Shown: positions 25,068-32,320 of the stretch, in pieces
Position numbering within the stretch: the first letter of the stretch is position 1
Layout of the letters: every line of letters begins with the position of its first letter
DNA from: CAZCBJ01 sp964496705
GTDB lineage: Bacteria; Chloroflexota; Anaerolineae; Anaerolineales; Anaerolineaceae
Assembly: GCA_964496705.1 (NCBI GenBank)
Contig: CAZCBJ010000019.1
Coordinates: 1-32,320, forward strand
Direction of reading: 5' to 3'
Length of the DNA stretch: 32,320 bases
The notes under the pieces: generated by a model
Databases searched by the model: none
What the model was told of the DNA's origin: nothing
What the model saw: only the letters and a program-made list of their open reading frames with translations
Program-made: the position numbers and the translations under genes

Positions 25068-25441
25068 CGTCCTGCTGTCAGATTTGATTTTTGTGCTATT
25101 ACCAAATCAACAACCTGGTGTAATCTCGTCGGCAGAACCGGTTTTATCATGTGATCGTAAGCACCTAATTGCGAGCCTTTGGTACGATCGTCATCGATGC
25201 TGCACAAAATGATGGGAATACTCGGTTGCTCTTGATGGATTTGCACCAGAAATGCCCAACCAGCATCTTCTTCCACTAGCGGCTCCAGGACGATTACCTG
25301 TATTTCCTCTTCTGCCAACAGCACCTTTGCTCCCAAAATCGATTGGCTGGTGAACACCTGGTAATTTTTACCTAATTCACGGGAATACAATTCCAGCGAA
25401 ATAGAATCATCATCAAGAACTAGGACTTTGGGTTTTTCCAT
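25064..25441 (-). CDS. Stand-alone receiver protein lacking the phosphoacceptor Asp
   Basis: A 125-residue receiver domain with no output domain. The acidic pocket (LVLDDD, D10-D12), Ser81 (ILCS) and Lys100 (MIKP) are in place, but the residue at the phosphorylation position is Glu53 (IVLEPLVEED) instead of Asp. Glu can mimic a phosphorylated Asp in some receivers, so the protein may be permanently active or work by protein contact only. Its stop overlaps the start of the first importer ATPase (ATGA), so it is part of the importer operon. The adjacent hybrid kinase has its own intact receiver, and a phosphorelay between them would need a different target residue. The ribosome site is weak. 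Confidence 0.78.
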   Translation of the reverse strand: MEKPKVLVLDDDSISLELYSRELGKNYQVFTSQSILGAKVLLAEEEIQVIVLEPLVEEDAGWAFLVQIHQEQPSIPIILCSIDDDRTKGSQLGAYDHMIKPVLPTRLHQVVDLVIAQKSNLTAGR

Positions 25442-25489
25442 ATGAAGTGGTTTCTCGACGCTATGAAAGAGAGAACAAGTGGGATTGAT

Positions 25490-25517
25490 ATTCTATAAAA
25501 CAGATTATTGTTGTGAT
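25490..25517 (-). promoter_or_regulatory. Promoter candidate for the receiver / importer operon
   Basis: On the - strand ATCACA (25512-25517), a 16-base spacer and TAGAAT (25490-25495). The leader would be about 40 bases. The rest of the 176-base gap holds short AT-rich inverted repeats and an imperfect TGATCGG/CC-GATCA hairpin, but no convincing terminator. Confidence 0.35.
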
Positions 25518-25617
25518 GAAACTTTCTGGACTGATCAGGACGACCACCGATCAATAATATAACTATATCCCGTTCTCATCAGTTTATTTGAATAAAACAA
25601 GGAAGTATTTGGATTTT

Positions 25618-28600
25618 TCACTTATTTTTTGTGCAAGAGCGACGGTATTCCATGGGTGTTACCCCCCATGTTCGATGGAACACTCTGGAAAAATAAGCCG
25701 GGTCTGAAAATCCCACTTTGAATGCAATAACTGTAATAGGCAGGTTGGTTTCTTCCAGAATTTCTCTGGCTTTTCTTAATCTAACCCGATTGAGATAATC
25801 AACAGGTGTGATACCCATTTCTTCTCGAAAAATATCGGTCAGATAATTTGGGCTGATCCCCAATTCATAAGCAATTTCCTTGCGCCCGATACCCTGATCA
25901 AAATATTGATGGATGAAGGCCAATCCATTTTTCACCAGGCGGCTGGTCGGTTGAGCAAGCTGGGCGCGGTCGTCGAGAACCCCACGGATCAGGCTATGCA
26001 ATTCATCGTCACTTAATTCGCCTTTTGGGGCGATGATCGTTTTCGTGCTGTCTAAACGCTGAATATCTTGAAAATCCAATGACTTGCCACTCACAACGAT
26101 GACCGGGATATTTCGGGTATGCTTGTCACTTCGGATTTTTTGCAAAACTGTAAAACCATCCATTTCAGGCATCGCTAAGTCAAGCAAAATCAATCCGGGT
26201 GGAGCATGATGGGCCAAAAATGCGATCGCTTGTTTGCCATCGGACACTTCATATACGGTTGATCTGGGCGATTTTTCCTTTATCAACGCATGATAATGGC
26301 TGCGCGCTCCCTGATCATCATCCACAATTAAAATGGAGGAATCTTGGGAAATTTCTGGTTTGATTTGTTCCAGCCACTCGCCAAAAGCGTTACCGCAATT
26401 CGGCGTAAAGATCAGGTGGGTCAAACCCCCTTGTTGTGCGCTGCCCGTTGGCGGATGCGAATTATAAAAAATTACCGGCACGGAAGCCAATTTAGGAAGT
26501 GCTATGATCCGGCTGACAACCAGCCAATTCTCCGGGTCGGCACAGTTATAATCCCAGGCGATGGCAATCGGCTGATAGTCAGAAATGATTTTTTTGAGAT
26601 CAGTCCGCCTGTCGATTTGAATGAGGGGTATGTTTTTGTCTTCACCAATCGCCTGTATTTCATCTGGTATCCAGTCTCTTTCACACAAAACCAAGATGGC
26701 TTGGTGGGTTATCTCATTCGTAATCGCCAACGGTTCGTTGGTTAATCCTGGAAGCGGTAAATACACATGGAATGTGCTCCCGACCCCAGGTGCGCTCTCC
26801 ATGGTGATCAACCCATTGTGCAGCGTGACCAAATGCCGTGTGATACTGAGCCCCAAGCCTATTCCCTCACGCCGGCTTTTTTGAGCCATCGTTCCAAATG
26901 GTTCAAATATTTTCGCCTGCAATTCCATAGAAACACCAGGCCCGGTATCAGACACCCAGATATGAACGAAGGGGGGCTCGACTTTTGCGCCGACACAGAT
27001 TTGTCCCTGACGGGTAAATTTCTTTGCGTTGGACAACAAATTGATCATGATCTGACGAAAACGAACTACATCTGCACGAACCAATGGAAGCCGCTCGGGA
27101 GCATCAAATTTCCACAGTACCTGGGAGTCATCATTGGCAGGACATTGAAATGTTTGAAAGACATCCTTTAATATTGGCAGCAATTCCACTGGTTCAAAGT
27201 AAAGGTTCAACGCACCAATTTCAGCTCTGGATAAATCCAGCAAATCGTTGATCATGCACATCAAATGTTCACCGCTGCGGTAAATATTATCAATATCGTG
27301 CCGCAGACCTTCAACCGTCGGAAATTGTCCACTTTCAAGGTCTTTTTCGATCGCTTGGCTGAATCCCAGAATGGCGTTCAGCGGCGTGCGCATCTCATGA
27401 CCGACGTTGGCCATCAATCTCGTCTTTAACTGATTTGCTTTCTCAGCAGAAAGCCTGGCTTCCAGCGCATTTTGGAACAAATCAGCATTCTGCAGAGCAA
27501 TTCCCAATTGGGTTGAGAGCAATTCAAGCCCCACCGTTTCCAGGGTCGGGTGAACAAATGGATTTGAAGATTGTAAATCCAGAACGCCTATCACATCATC
27601 GCCGGCGGTGATCGGGAACACAGCCCGCGACCTGACCCCTTCCCATTCACTGTTGTATCGCATTCGGCGACTTGAGCGAAGATCGGGGATAAAGATCGAC
27701 CGCTTGGATTGAAGAACCTCTTTGATCAGTTCGTCTTGATCAACCGGCACCTTCTCTGATGCGGGAGAGGGTATGCCCCCAAAAAATGAAAGGCTCTGGG
27801 TGTCTTCATCCCGGCGAAAAATCCGAATCCATTCGTAGCCATAATGGCGGCAAACCAATTCTCCGATGTCTTCGACCAGGCGATCGCGATCCCTCAAAGT
27901 AGCCAATCGACGGGTGATCTCCATGCTTTTTTCAAGCTGTGAGATTCTCTCCTGCTCCACTTGCCGGTTATAACCCACCATATGACTGGGGATATCGGCG
28001 ATGGCGATTAATTTTTGGGTCGCAATTTCGGCTACATTTGCCTGCGTGATCAGCCGGAAATCCTGCGGTAATTCCTCCGGCATTTTCTCTCCATCAGCTC
28101 CTTGATGAGCGGTTCGAAAAGCAATTGCTCCCAGCATCTCCGAAGCCGTATCGATGGTGGCCGCCATATGCCCGTCGGCGATGGCTGCCAGTGCCAATGG
28201 ATCACCATTTAAGCCCACCAGAAGGGTGTGTCGGTCAATCACTCCTGTTTCAACTCCAGCATCCCAGGCTGCCAGTGCCAGTGTATCCGAAACGCCAAAA
28301 ATCGCGTCAATTTTTTGTGGATATGTGCGGAAATTCTCCACCAATGACGGAAATGCGGATGCATAATCCCAATAGGAATGGATCACGCCGGTGGTAATCC
28401 CGGGAAACGCGCGAAGAGAATCTTCAAAGCCAGCCAGGCGCGACTGTCCCACCACTGGCATTTGATCCCGCCCAGCGCTCACACAAACTGCATGCCCTTT
28501 GCCATCCAGCGCTTTTGCGATGAATTCGCCTGCCATGTACCCGCCCGGGTACAAAGAACGAGTCACGGTCAGCTTGGGGTGGCGAAGCTCAACTTCACCC

Positions 28601-28878
28601 AGGCAGACTACCGGCAAGTTCGCTTCGAGGAACTCGACCAGTATCTTCTCAAACGGGATGGTCGTCACGATGGCGTCCAGCGAGCTGGCAAGTATCTGAT
28701 CGATTAAATCCCGGTGCGATACCTCCCGCATACCCCTGTTCGTCGTCGCCGGCTGCAAGATGACTAACTCATCTCCGAGCAGCGCGCTGGTATGCACGAT
28801 AGCTTCCATTGCCTGGACCCAATAAGGATCAGACAGAATAATTAATATGCCAATCCGAAATGTTTTTTTGGTGCGCAT
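25618..28878 (-). CDS. Cytoplasmic hybrid regulator: periplasmic-binding-like sensor, GAF, histidine kinase, receivers, AraC DNA-binding domain
   Basis: A 1086-residue protein with no signal or membrane segment. Domains: LacI/RbsB-type ligand-binding fold (~6-285), coiled coil (~300-330), GAF (~325-465), HisKA with His494 (GHEMRTPLN), HATPase with Asn617, DTGPG (644-648) and GIGLGL (672-677), a degenerate receiver-like region (~725-840, no phosphoacceptor Asp), an intact receiver (847-965; D853/D854, Asp900) and an AraC-type double helix-turn-helix (~983-1080). A ligand, perhaps a sugar or other small imported solute, could be sensed in the cytoplasm and turned into DNA binding in one chain. 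It lies upstream of the importer operon in the same orientation and is its likely regulator. The ATG lacks a clear ribosome site; a perfect palindrome lies just upstream. Confidence 0.88.
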   Translation of the reverse strand: MRTKKTFRIGILIILSDPYWVQAMEAIVHTSALLGDELVILQPATTNRGMREVSHRDLIDQILASSLDAIVTTIPFEKILVEFLEANLPVVCLGEVELRHPKLTVTRSLYPGGYMAGEFIAKALDGKGHAVCVSAGRDQMPVVGQSRLAGFEDSLRAFPGITTGVIHSYWDYASAFPSLVENFRTYPQKIDAIFGVSDTLALAAWDAGVETGVIDRHTLLVGLNGDPLALAAIADGHMAATIDTASEMLGAIAFRTAHQGADGEKMPEELPQDFRLITQANVAEIATQKLIAIADIPSHMVGYNRQVEQERISQLEKSMEITRRLATLRDRDRLVEDIGELVCRHYGYEWIRIFRRDEDTQSLSFFGGIPSPASEKVPVDQDELIKEVLQSKRSIFIPDLRSSRRMRYNSEWEGVRSRAVFPITAGDDVIGVLDLQSSNPFVHPTLETVGLELLSTQLGIALQNADLFQNALEARLSAEKANQLKTRLMANVGHEMRTPLNAILGFSQAIEKDLESGQFPTVEGLRHDIDNIYRSGEHLMCMINDLLDLSRAEIGALNLYFEPVELLPILKDVFQTFQCPANDDSQVLWKFDAPERLPLVRADVVRFRQIMINLLSNAKKFTRQGQICVGAKVEPPFVHIWVSDTGPGVSMELQAKIFEPFGTMAQKSRREGIGLGLSITRHLVTLHNGLITMESAPGVGSTFHVYLPLPGLTNEPLAITNEITHQAILVLCERDWIPDEIQAIGEDKNIPLIQIDRRTDLKKIISDYQPIAIAWDYNCADPENWLVVSRIIALPKLASVPVIFYNSHPPTGSAQQGGLTHLIFTPNCGNAFGEWLEQIKPEISQDSSILIVDDDQGARSHYHALIKEKSPRSTVYEVSDGKQAIAFLAHHAPPGLILLDLAMPEMDGFTVLQKIRSDKHTRNIPVIVVSGKSLDFQDIQRLDSTKTIIAPKGELSDDELHSLIRGVLDDRAQLAQPTSRLVKNGLAFIHQYFDQGIGRKEIAYELGISPNYLTDIFREEMGITPVDYLNRVRLRKAREILEETNLPITVIAFKVGFSDPAYFSRVFHRTWGVTPMEYRRSCTKNK

Positions 28879-28887
28879 GGGAAAACC

Positions 28888-28906
28888 AGGTTATTCAGAA
28901 TAACCT
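28888..28906. promoter_or_regulatory. 19-bp perfect palindrome before the hybrid regulator gene
   Basis: AGGTTATTC and GAATAACCT flank a single central base. It lies 10-28 bases before ATG 28878 and just downstream of a predicted -10 box, so a bound dimer would block transcription. It may be an autoregulatory operator, or an mRNA hairpin hiding the ribosome site. Confidence 0.5.
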
Positions 28907-28918
28907 TCGTAGAATTCG

Positions 28919-28927
28919 ATGATACCA
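28919..28927 (-). promoter_or_regulatory. Extended -10 promoter candidate for the hybrid regulator
   Basis: On the - strand TGG-TATCAT (28927 down to 28919) is an extended -10 element. The start would be near 28912, placing the 19-bp palindrome in the first bases of the transcript. A -35 is not clear. Confidence 0.4.
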
Positions 28928-28999
28928 CATCCAATGCGCCACCCCACAACCCAATCATCATCATAACACCCCCTGCGGGTGCAACGCGTGATGAGCCTT

Positions 29000-29075
29000 T
29001 GGGGTGCCTGATGGGGGTCGAACCCACAACATCGTGATCCACAGTCACGCGCTCTGCCATTGAGCTACAGGCACC
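29000..29075 (-). tRNA. tRNA-His (anticodon GTG)
   Basis: On the - strand the sequence folds as a full cloverleaf. The acceptor stem is GTGCCTG/CAGGCAC (29068-29074 and 29004-29010), with the extra G at -1 (29075) facing C73 (29003), a feature specific to tRNA-His, and an encoded CCA (29000-29002). The anticodon stem CGTGA/TCACG holds the loop CTGTGGA with anticodon GTG. The T-loop GGTTCGACC is standard. It lies 27 bases after hisS, whose enzyme charges it. Confidence 0.97.
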
Positions 29076-29087
29076 ACGGAGAGCAAA

Positions 29088-29116
29088 ATTCTATCACACA
29101 CCTTAAGCTTGCGCAA
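29088..29116 (-). promoter_or_regulatory. Promoter of the tRNA-His gene
   Basis: On the - strand TTGCGC (29111-29116), a 17-base spacer and TAGAAT (29088-29093) preceded by TGA (extended -10). The -35 box lies inside the last codons of hisS. The start near 29081 leaves about six bases before the tRNA, so the tRNA can be made independently of hisS. Confidence 0.6.
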
Positions 29117-30374
29117 GAAAGGCGCGCATTTCAGCGATAAAACCTACCCGTGACACCAGCTTTTGAGTGCGGGCCGCCAGATCTTTCACCAGCACCTGTT
29201 CATTTGCTGCTTCATCTGGGCCAAGGATCACAGCAAAGCGTATTCCCATCCGATCGGCATATTTCAATTGTTTTGGCAACTTGGCCGCCTCCGGGTACAA
29301 AGACGCCTTAAACCCCACTTGTCGTAATTCCGCCGCCAGCCCTGCTGATGCGCTGGAGAGGCTTTCATCAAAAATTGTTACCAACACGGTATCCGCCAGC
29401 GCTGATTTACTAGGAAATAATCCCAATTCATTCAATAGGACCGAGATCATCACATCGCCCATAGCGAATCCAAGGCTGGCCAACGGCTCTCCTCCAACGT
29501 CCGAAACCAGGTTGTTGTACCGCCCGCCGCCTAGAATCGCACGTCCGCCCTTGCGTGCATAAGATTCAAATACCACACCCGTGTAATAATCCAGTCCCCT
29601 CACGACGACAGGATCGTATTCAAAATAATCGGATTGCCCGCTGGCAGCCAATATAGAAAACACCTTCAAAAGCTCTGCAGATTCACGCCATAATTCTTTA
29701 TTGGCAAGGATACCCTTCAACTTCTCAATCTGATCCGCAGACAAACCAATTTCAATCCCATTGGCCTCCCACCCTTCTGGAGACAACTTATCCTTGCGGT
29801 CGATCAAGCGGAAGGCAGGAGTTTTTAGGTCTGGAGGAACCCCAATTTCTGCCAGCTTGAGGCCCATTAAGGCGCGGCTATTCACTCGAATCACCACTTG
29901 ATCAGGCATCAACCCCACTTGCGCCAGAAAAGCAGCTGCAATGGATAACATCTCCGCGTCTGCTTCGGGAGAATTTACCCCGATCAGGTCGATATTCCAT
30001 TGAAAGAATTCCCGTGTTCGGCCCTTCTGTGGTCGCTCATATCGCCAGAAGGGTCCGAAGGACCACCATCGTAAAGGAAAAACCAGCTCTTGCTGCCTTT
30101 GAGCAACCATACGAGCCAGCGAAGGCGTCAACTCAGGGCGCAAGGTGAGTAAATCCCCGCCGCGGTCCGGAAAGACAAAAGCCTGTTCCTTGACCAGCTC
30201 ATCACCGGATTTTGCCGCGTAAAGATCGATCCTCTCTAGGAATGGTGCATCCCATTCTTGATACCCATAAGCCTCCGAAACGAATCGAATGCATTGATAC
30301 AACCACTGGCGGTTGCGCATCACCTCCGGGTAAAAATCACGAGTGCCTTTGACCGATGGTATGATCGACTTCAT
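29103..30374 (-). CDS. hisS: Histidyl-tRNA synthetase
   Basis: A class II synthetase of 423 residues, normal length. It attaches histidine to tRNA-His. Motifs: KGTRDFYPE near the N-terminus (motif 1 region), RPELTPSLARMVA, motif 2 WRYERPQKGRTREFFQWNID, the histidine-specific RGLDYYTGVVFES and the glycine-rich LGGGRYNNL, motif 3 near LGFAMGDVM. The C-terminal anticodon-binding domain covers ~325-420. The start is ATG 30374, with GAGG five bases upstream; the longer frame to 30401 lacks support. The cognate tRNA gene follows directly. Confidence 0.95.
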   Translation of the reverse strand: MKSIIPSVKGTRDFYPEVMRNRQWLYQCIRFVSEAYGYQEWDAPFLERIDLYAAKSGDELVKEQAFVFPDRGGDLLTLRPELTPSLARMVAQRQQELVFPLRWWSFGPFWRYERPQKGRTREFFQWNIDLIGVNSPEADAEMLSIAAAFLAQVGLMPDQVVIRVNSRALMGLKLAEIGVPPDLKTPAFRLIDRKDKLSPEGWEANGIEIGLSADQIEKLKGILANKELWRESAELLKVFSILAASGQSDYFEYDPVVVRGLDYYTGVVFESYARKGGRAILGGGRYNNLVSDVGGEPLASLGFAMGDVMISVLLNELGLFPSKSALADTVLVTIFDESLSSASAGLAAELRQVGFKASLYPEAAKLPKQLKYADRMGIRFAVILGPDEAANEQVLVKDLAARTQKLVSRVGFIAEMRAFLAQA

Positions 30375-30419
30375 ATTAACCTCAGTAAATATAACCTTCA
30401 AGTTCCGATAGAAAATAGA

Positions 30420-30428
30420 ATTTTAACA
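30420..30428 (-). promoter_or_regulatory. Extended -10 promoter candidate for hisS
   Basis: On the - strand TGT-TAAAAT (30428 down to 30420). The start near 30412 gives a leader of about 38 bases. No T-box-like leader is visible in this short region. Confidence 0.4.
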
Positions 30429-30480
30429 CGAAACGCTTCCTGACCCTGATGACCTATATGTGAAAAAATAAACAAATATG

Positions 30481-30509
30481 TATTCAAAGCGTTGATTGTA
30501 AGGTAAAAT
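30481..30509 (+). promoter_or_regulatory. Weak promoter candidate for the DRTGG/CBS cluster
   Basis: TAAAAT (30504-30509) with a poor -35 (TATTCA, 17 bases upstream). AAGGT (30500-30504) and ACCTT (30513-30517) form a small inverted repeat over the -10. The rest of the gap shows nothing else I recognise. Confidence 0.3.
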
Positions 30510-30547
30510 CTAACCTTGAATTCATTTTTTAGAGAACAGGTTTTTGA

Positions 30548-30925
30548 ATGACCATCACCGAATTGATCCAGCTTATTAATGGCAGATTGATCAACCCAAA
30601 TGCCAATCTGACCCGGGAAATCAAAGGCGGATGCGGCGCAGATTTAATGTCGGATGTGCTAGCGTCCATCCAGCCCGAAGCCGTACTGCTGACCGGTCTG
30701 TGCAATCCGCAGGTCGTTCGCACAGCTCACATGGCCGATGTTGCCGCGATTGTCCTGGTGCGCGGGAAAACCCCTCCCCCAGAGACAATTGCTCTGGCTG
30801 AACAAGAAAGAATCGCACTAATATCTACGCCCTTCGGAATGTTCGAGCTATGTGGGCGCCTTTTTCAAGCTGGCTTGCCAAGCCTGGAACGCCCAGTGCT
30901 GGATGGTGATTGCGTTTGTGAATAA
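30548..30925 (+). CDS. DRTGG domain protein (first)
   Basis: A 125-residue protein formed of one DRTGG domain, the regulatory alpha/beta module also found in pyrophosphatases and phosphotransacetylases. The pattern is clear: helix MTITELIQLINGRLIN, then IKGGCGADLMSDVLASIQPEAVLLTG, VRTAHMADVAAIVLVRGKTPPPETIALAEQERIALISTPFGMFELCGRLF. The domain may bind nucleotides or act as a protein interaction module. No catalytic residues are visible. It starts a three-gene cluster; the CBS-ATPase gene begins 45 bases later. In anaerobes such proteins are often encoded with [FeFe]-hydrogenase or NADH-dehydrogenase-like genes. An AGG lies seven bases before the ATG. Confidence 0.82.
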   Translation: MTITELIQLINGRLINPNANLTREIKGGCGADLMSDVLASIQPEAVLLTGLCNPQVVRTAHMADVAAIVLVRGKTPPPETIALAEQERIALISTPFGMFELCGRLFQAGLPSLERPVLDGDCVCE

Positions 30926-30970
30926 ACCCTGTCGAACCACAAGAACTGAGATACCGTAAACCCCAATTCC

Positions 30971-31996
30971 ATGGAAGATATCAAATTACCATCCCAGGAA
31001 AGTGTCTCGGATAGAGCGGTTCAGAATATCACCCGGGCAGAAGAACTGGCATACGAGCTTCGCATCAGCGAAGTCATGATTCGCTCCGTGCATACCTTAA
31101 CCCCCGACATGTGTATGCGCGCGGTGGTGGATATTTTTCGTCGCGAGCATATTTCCGGCGCACCGGTTTTATCTCAGGAAGACGAATTGGTTGGCGTGGT
31201 CAGTTTGGAAGATGTCATCCGCTGTCTGTGCGAGGGCGCGTTGGATGCCCCGGTCAGCGCATATATGACCCGCAATGTGATCACCATCAAAGGCTCAGAC
31301 CCGGTGATCGAAGCGTTAAAGAAATTTGTCGCTATCAAGTTCGGCCGTTTACCGGTTGTTGATGAAAACGGGAAATTGATTGGCATTCTGACCAAAGGAG
31401 ACATTACCCGGGGACTGCTGGGTGCGCTTCAAAAAGATTATCAAGAAGAAGAAATTCGCCGTTACCGCGCGCGGCACCTGTTCGAGGACATCGTTTCTGA
31501 TCGCACCAGCCTAATTTTGCGCTATGACATCCAGGCCCGTGATTTTACACATGGCGGCGCTGCATCCAGCAACATCAAACGCGCTTTGCTGCGCCTAGGC
31601 GCTGATCCGCAAATAGCCCGGCGCTGTGGGATCGCAATTTATGAGGCTGAGATGAACCTGATCATCCACACCACAAATGGCGGTGTGATCCGGGTGGAAA
31701 TTGAGCCTCACCAAATCAGCATTGACGCGACTGACGATGGCCCGGGAATTCGTGACATAGAAGAAGCCAGGCGCCCTGGCTATTCAACCGCCACTGAAGA
31801 GATCCGCGAGCTGGGATTCGGCGCCGGGATGGGATTGACCAATATCGAGCGCTGTGTGGATAAGATGAAACTTGAGTCAACATACGGCAAAGGCACCCGC
31901 CTGCGTATGCTCATTCACTTAAATCGGGACGTAACGGTCGGTGAGGGATACGCCGCCAAAGGAGTGAAAGCTGATGAATCTCGCACAAATCATTGA
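30971..31996 (+). CDS. CBS-pair protein with anti-sigma-type HATPase kinase domain
   Basis: A 341-residue cytoplasmic protein with two CBS domains (~35-85, ~95-150) that typically bind adenine nucleotides, a short helical link, and an RsbW/RsbT-type GHKL ATPase domain (~195-318). The ATPase has the N-box EAEMNLIIHT (Glu227, Asn229), G1 DDGPGI (255-260) and G2 GFGAGMGLTNIERC (282-295). There is no histidine phosphorylation domain, so it resembles serine kinases of anti-sigma/anti-anti-sigma modules rather than sensor kinases. AMP/ATP or NAD-type ligands could set its activity. The ATG lacks a ribosome site. Its last 23 bases overlap the next gene. Substrate not in the window. Confidence 0.85.
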   Translation: MEDIKLPSQESVSDRAVQNITRAEELAYELRISEVMIRSVHTLTPDMCMRAVVDIFRREHISGAPVLSQEDELVGVVSLEDVIRCLCEGALDAPVSAYMTRNVITIKGSDPVIEALKKFVAIKFGRLPVVDENGKLIGILTKGDITRGLLGALQKDYQEEEIRRYRARHLFEDIVSDRTSLILRYDIQARDFTHGGAASSNIKRALLRLGADPQIARRCGIAIYEAEMNLIIHTTNGGVIRVEIEPHQISIDATDDGPGIRDIEEARRPGYSTATEEIRELGFGAGMGLTNIERCVDKMKLESTYGKGTRLRMLIHLNRDVTVGEGYAAKGVKADESRTNH

Positions 31997-32312
31997 AGCG
32001 CTCAATCTATCTTTGTTAACCGAGAACAAAGATTTCAGCCAGATTATTCCACTGGGCGGATATACATCGGATTTGCTGAGTTGCGTGATGGCTGGAGCGC
32101 CACATGGCGGTCTGTGGATCACGCTACAGGCTCATGGCAATATCATTGCCGTGGCAGCGCTCCTGGAATTGAGCGCAGTGATCATCACCGAAGGAGCCAT
32201 GCCTGATGCCGCTACCATCACCAAGGCCAACCAGGAGGGTGTTGCGCTCCTATCCACCCCAGAAAAAACTTATACGGTGGTGGGCAAGCTGTGGGCAATG
32301 GGTGTGCGCTAG
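31974..32312 (+). CDS. DRTGG domain protein (second)
   Basis: A 112-residue DRTGG-type protein, a shorter and diverged relative of the first. Shared pattern: IIPLGGYTSDLLSCVMAGAPHGGLWITLQAHGNIIAVAALLELSAVIITEGAMPDAATITKANQEGVALLSTPEKTYTVVGKLW. AAAGGAG (31958-31964) lies nine bases before the ATG, inside the 3' end of the CBS-ATPase gene, and the two genes overlap by 23 bases, so they are translationally coupled. The stop is eight bases from the window edge and more cluster genes are expected to follow. Confidence 0.8.
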   Translation: MNLAQIIEALNLSLLTENKDFSQIIPLGGYTSDLLSCVMAGAPHGGLWITLQAHGNIIAVAALLELSAVIITEGAMPDAATITKANQEGVALLSTPEKTYTVVGKLWAMGVR

Positions 32313-32320
32313 ACCCCAAC

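Noticed and set aside
28960..28999. Terminator after the tRNA-His gene
   Set aside because: CACCC/GGGTG can pair, but the stem is short and only two T bases follow.
30375..30547. T-box or histidine-type leader before hisS
   Set aside because: The leader is about 38 bases and lacks the conserved T-box sequence or a His-codon leader peptide.
1..32320. CRISPR arrays, prophage or integrative elements
   Set aside because: No regularly spaced repeats, integrase, transposase or capsid genes; the single tRNA has no repeated 3' end nearby that would mark an attachment site.

Overview
The window looks like ordinary chromosome from a free-living anaerobic bacterium. My best guess is the phylum Chloroflexota, class Anaerolineae. 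This is inferred from the combination of gene types, not from a marker alignment: a G5/3D cell-wall protein next to ksgA, a very large soluble hybrid regulator ending in an AraC domain, roadblock/V4R signalling genes, MacB-like exporters with a lipoprotein adaptor, and a DRTGG/CBS-ATPase cluster. I see no transposase, phage gene, CRISPR array or rRNA. There is one tRNA (His). No gene-free stretch exceeds 300 bases; the longest gaps (25442-25617, 30375-30547, 2258-2410, 28879-28999) hold promoter-like and palindromic sequence.

Layout. 1-2257: a partial envelope protein (+) meets an L,D-transpeptidase and a GNAT acetyltransferase (-) tail to tail. 2258-2410 is a divergent promoter region. 2411-5032 (+) is a four-gene run: roadblock/LC7 protein, V4R protein, response regulator with a degenerate GGDEF domain, family 2 glycosyltransferase. 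5002-7229 (-) holds ksgA and a DUF348/G5/3D wall protein. 7307-12976 (-) is an exporter operon (two FtsX-like permeases, LolD/MacB-type ATPase, HlyD-like lipoprotein) followed by a DegT-type aminotransferase. 13065-16163 (-) carries a membrane flippase fused to an extracytoplasmic alpha/beta domain, preceded by a flavodoxin. 16254-25441 (-) is a peptide-type ABC importer: receiver protein, first ATPase, binding protein, two permeases, a six-heme lipoprotein cytochrome c, second ATPase, small membrane protein. 25618-28878 (-) is a 1086-residue cytoplasmic sensor kinase/AraC regulator that probably controls it. 29000-30374 (-) is hisS with its cognate tRNA-His gene just downstream. 30548-32312 (+) is a DRTGG / CBS-HATPase / DRTGG cluster that probably continues beyond the right edge.

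How the genes may work together. The central block reads as one regulated unit. The hybrid protein may sense a small ligand through a periplasmic-binding-like domain located in the cytoplasm, and may control the adjacent importer. A hexaheme lipoprotein is built into the importer operon between permease and ATPase genes, with stop codon and ribosome binding site sharing bases, so uptake and electron transfer are probably co-expressed. The right-hand cluster resembles the regulatory genes that accompany NADH-linked [FeFe] hydrogenases in anaerobes; the hydrogenase itself is not in the window.
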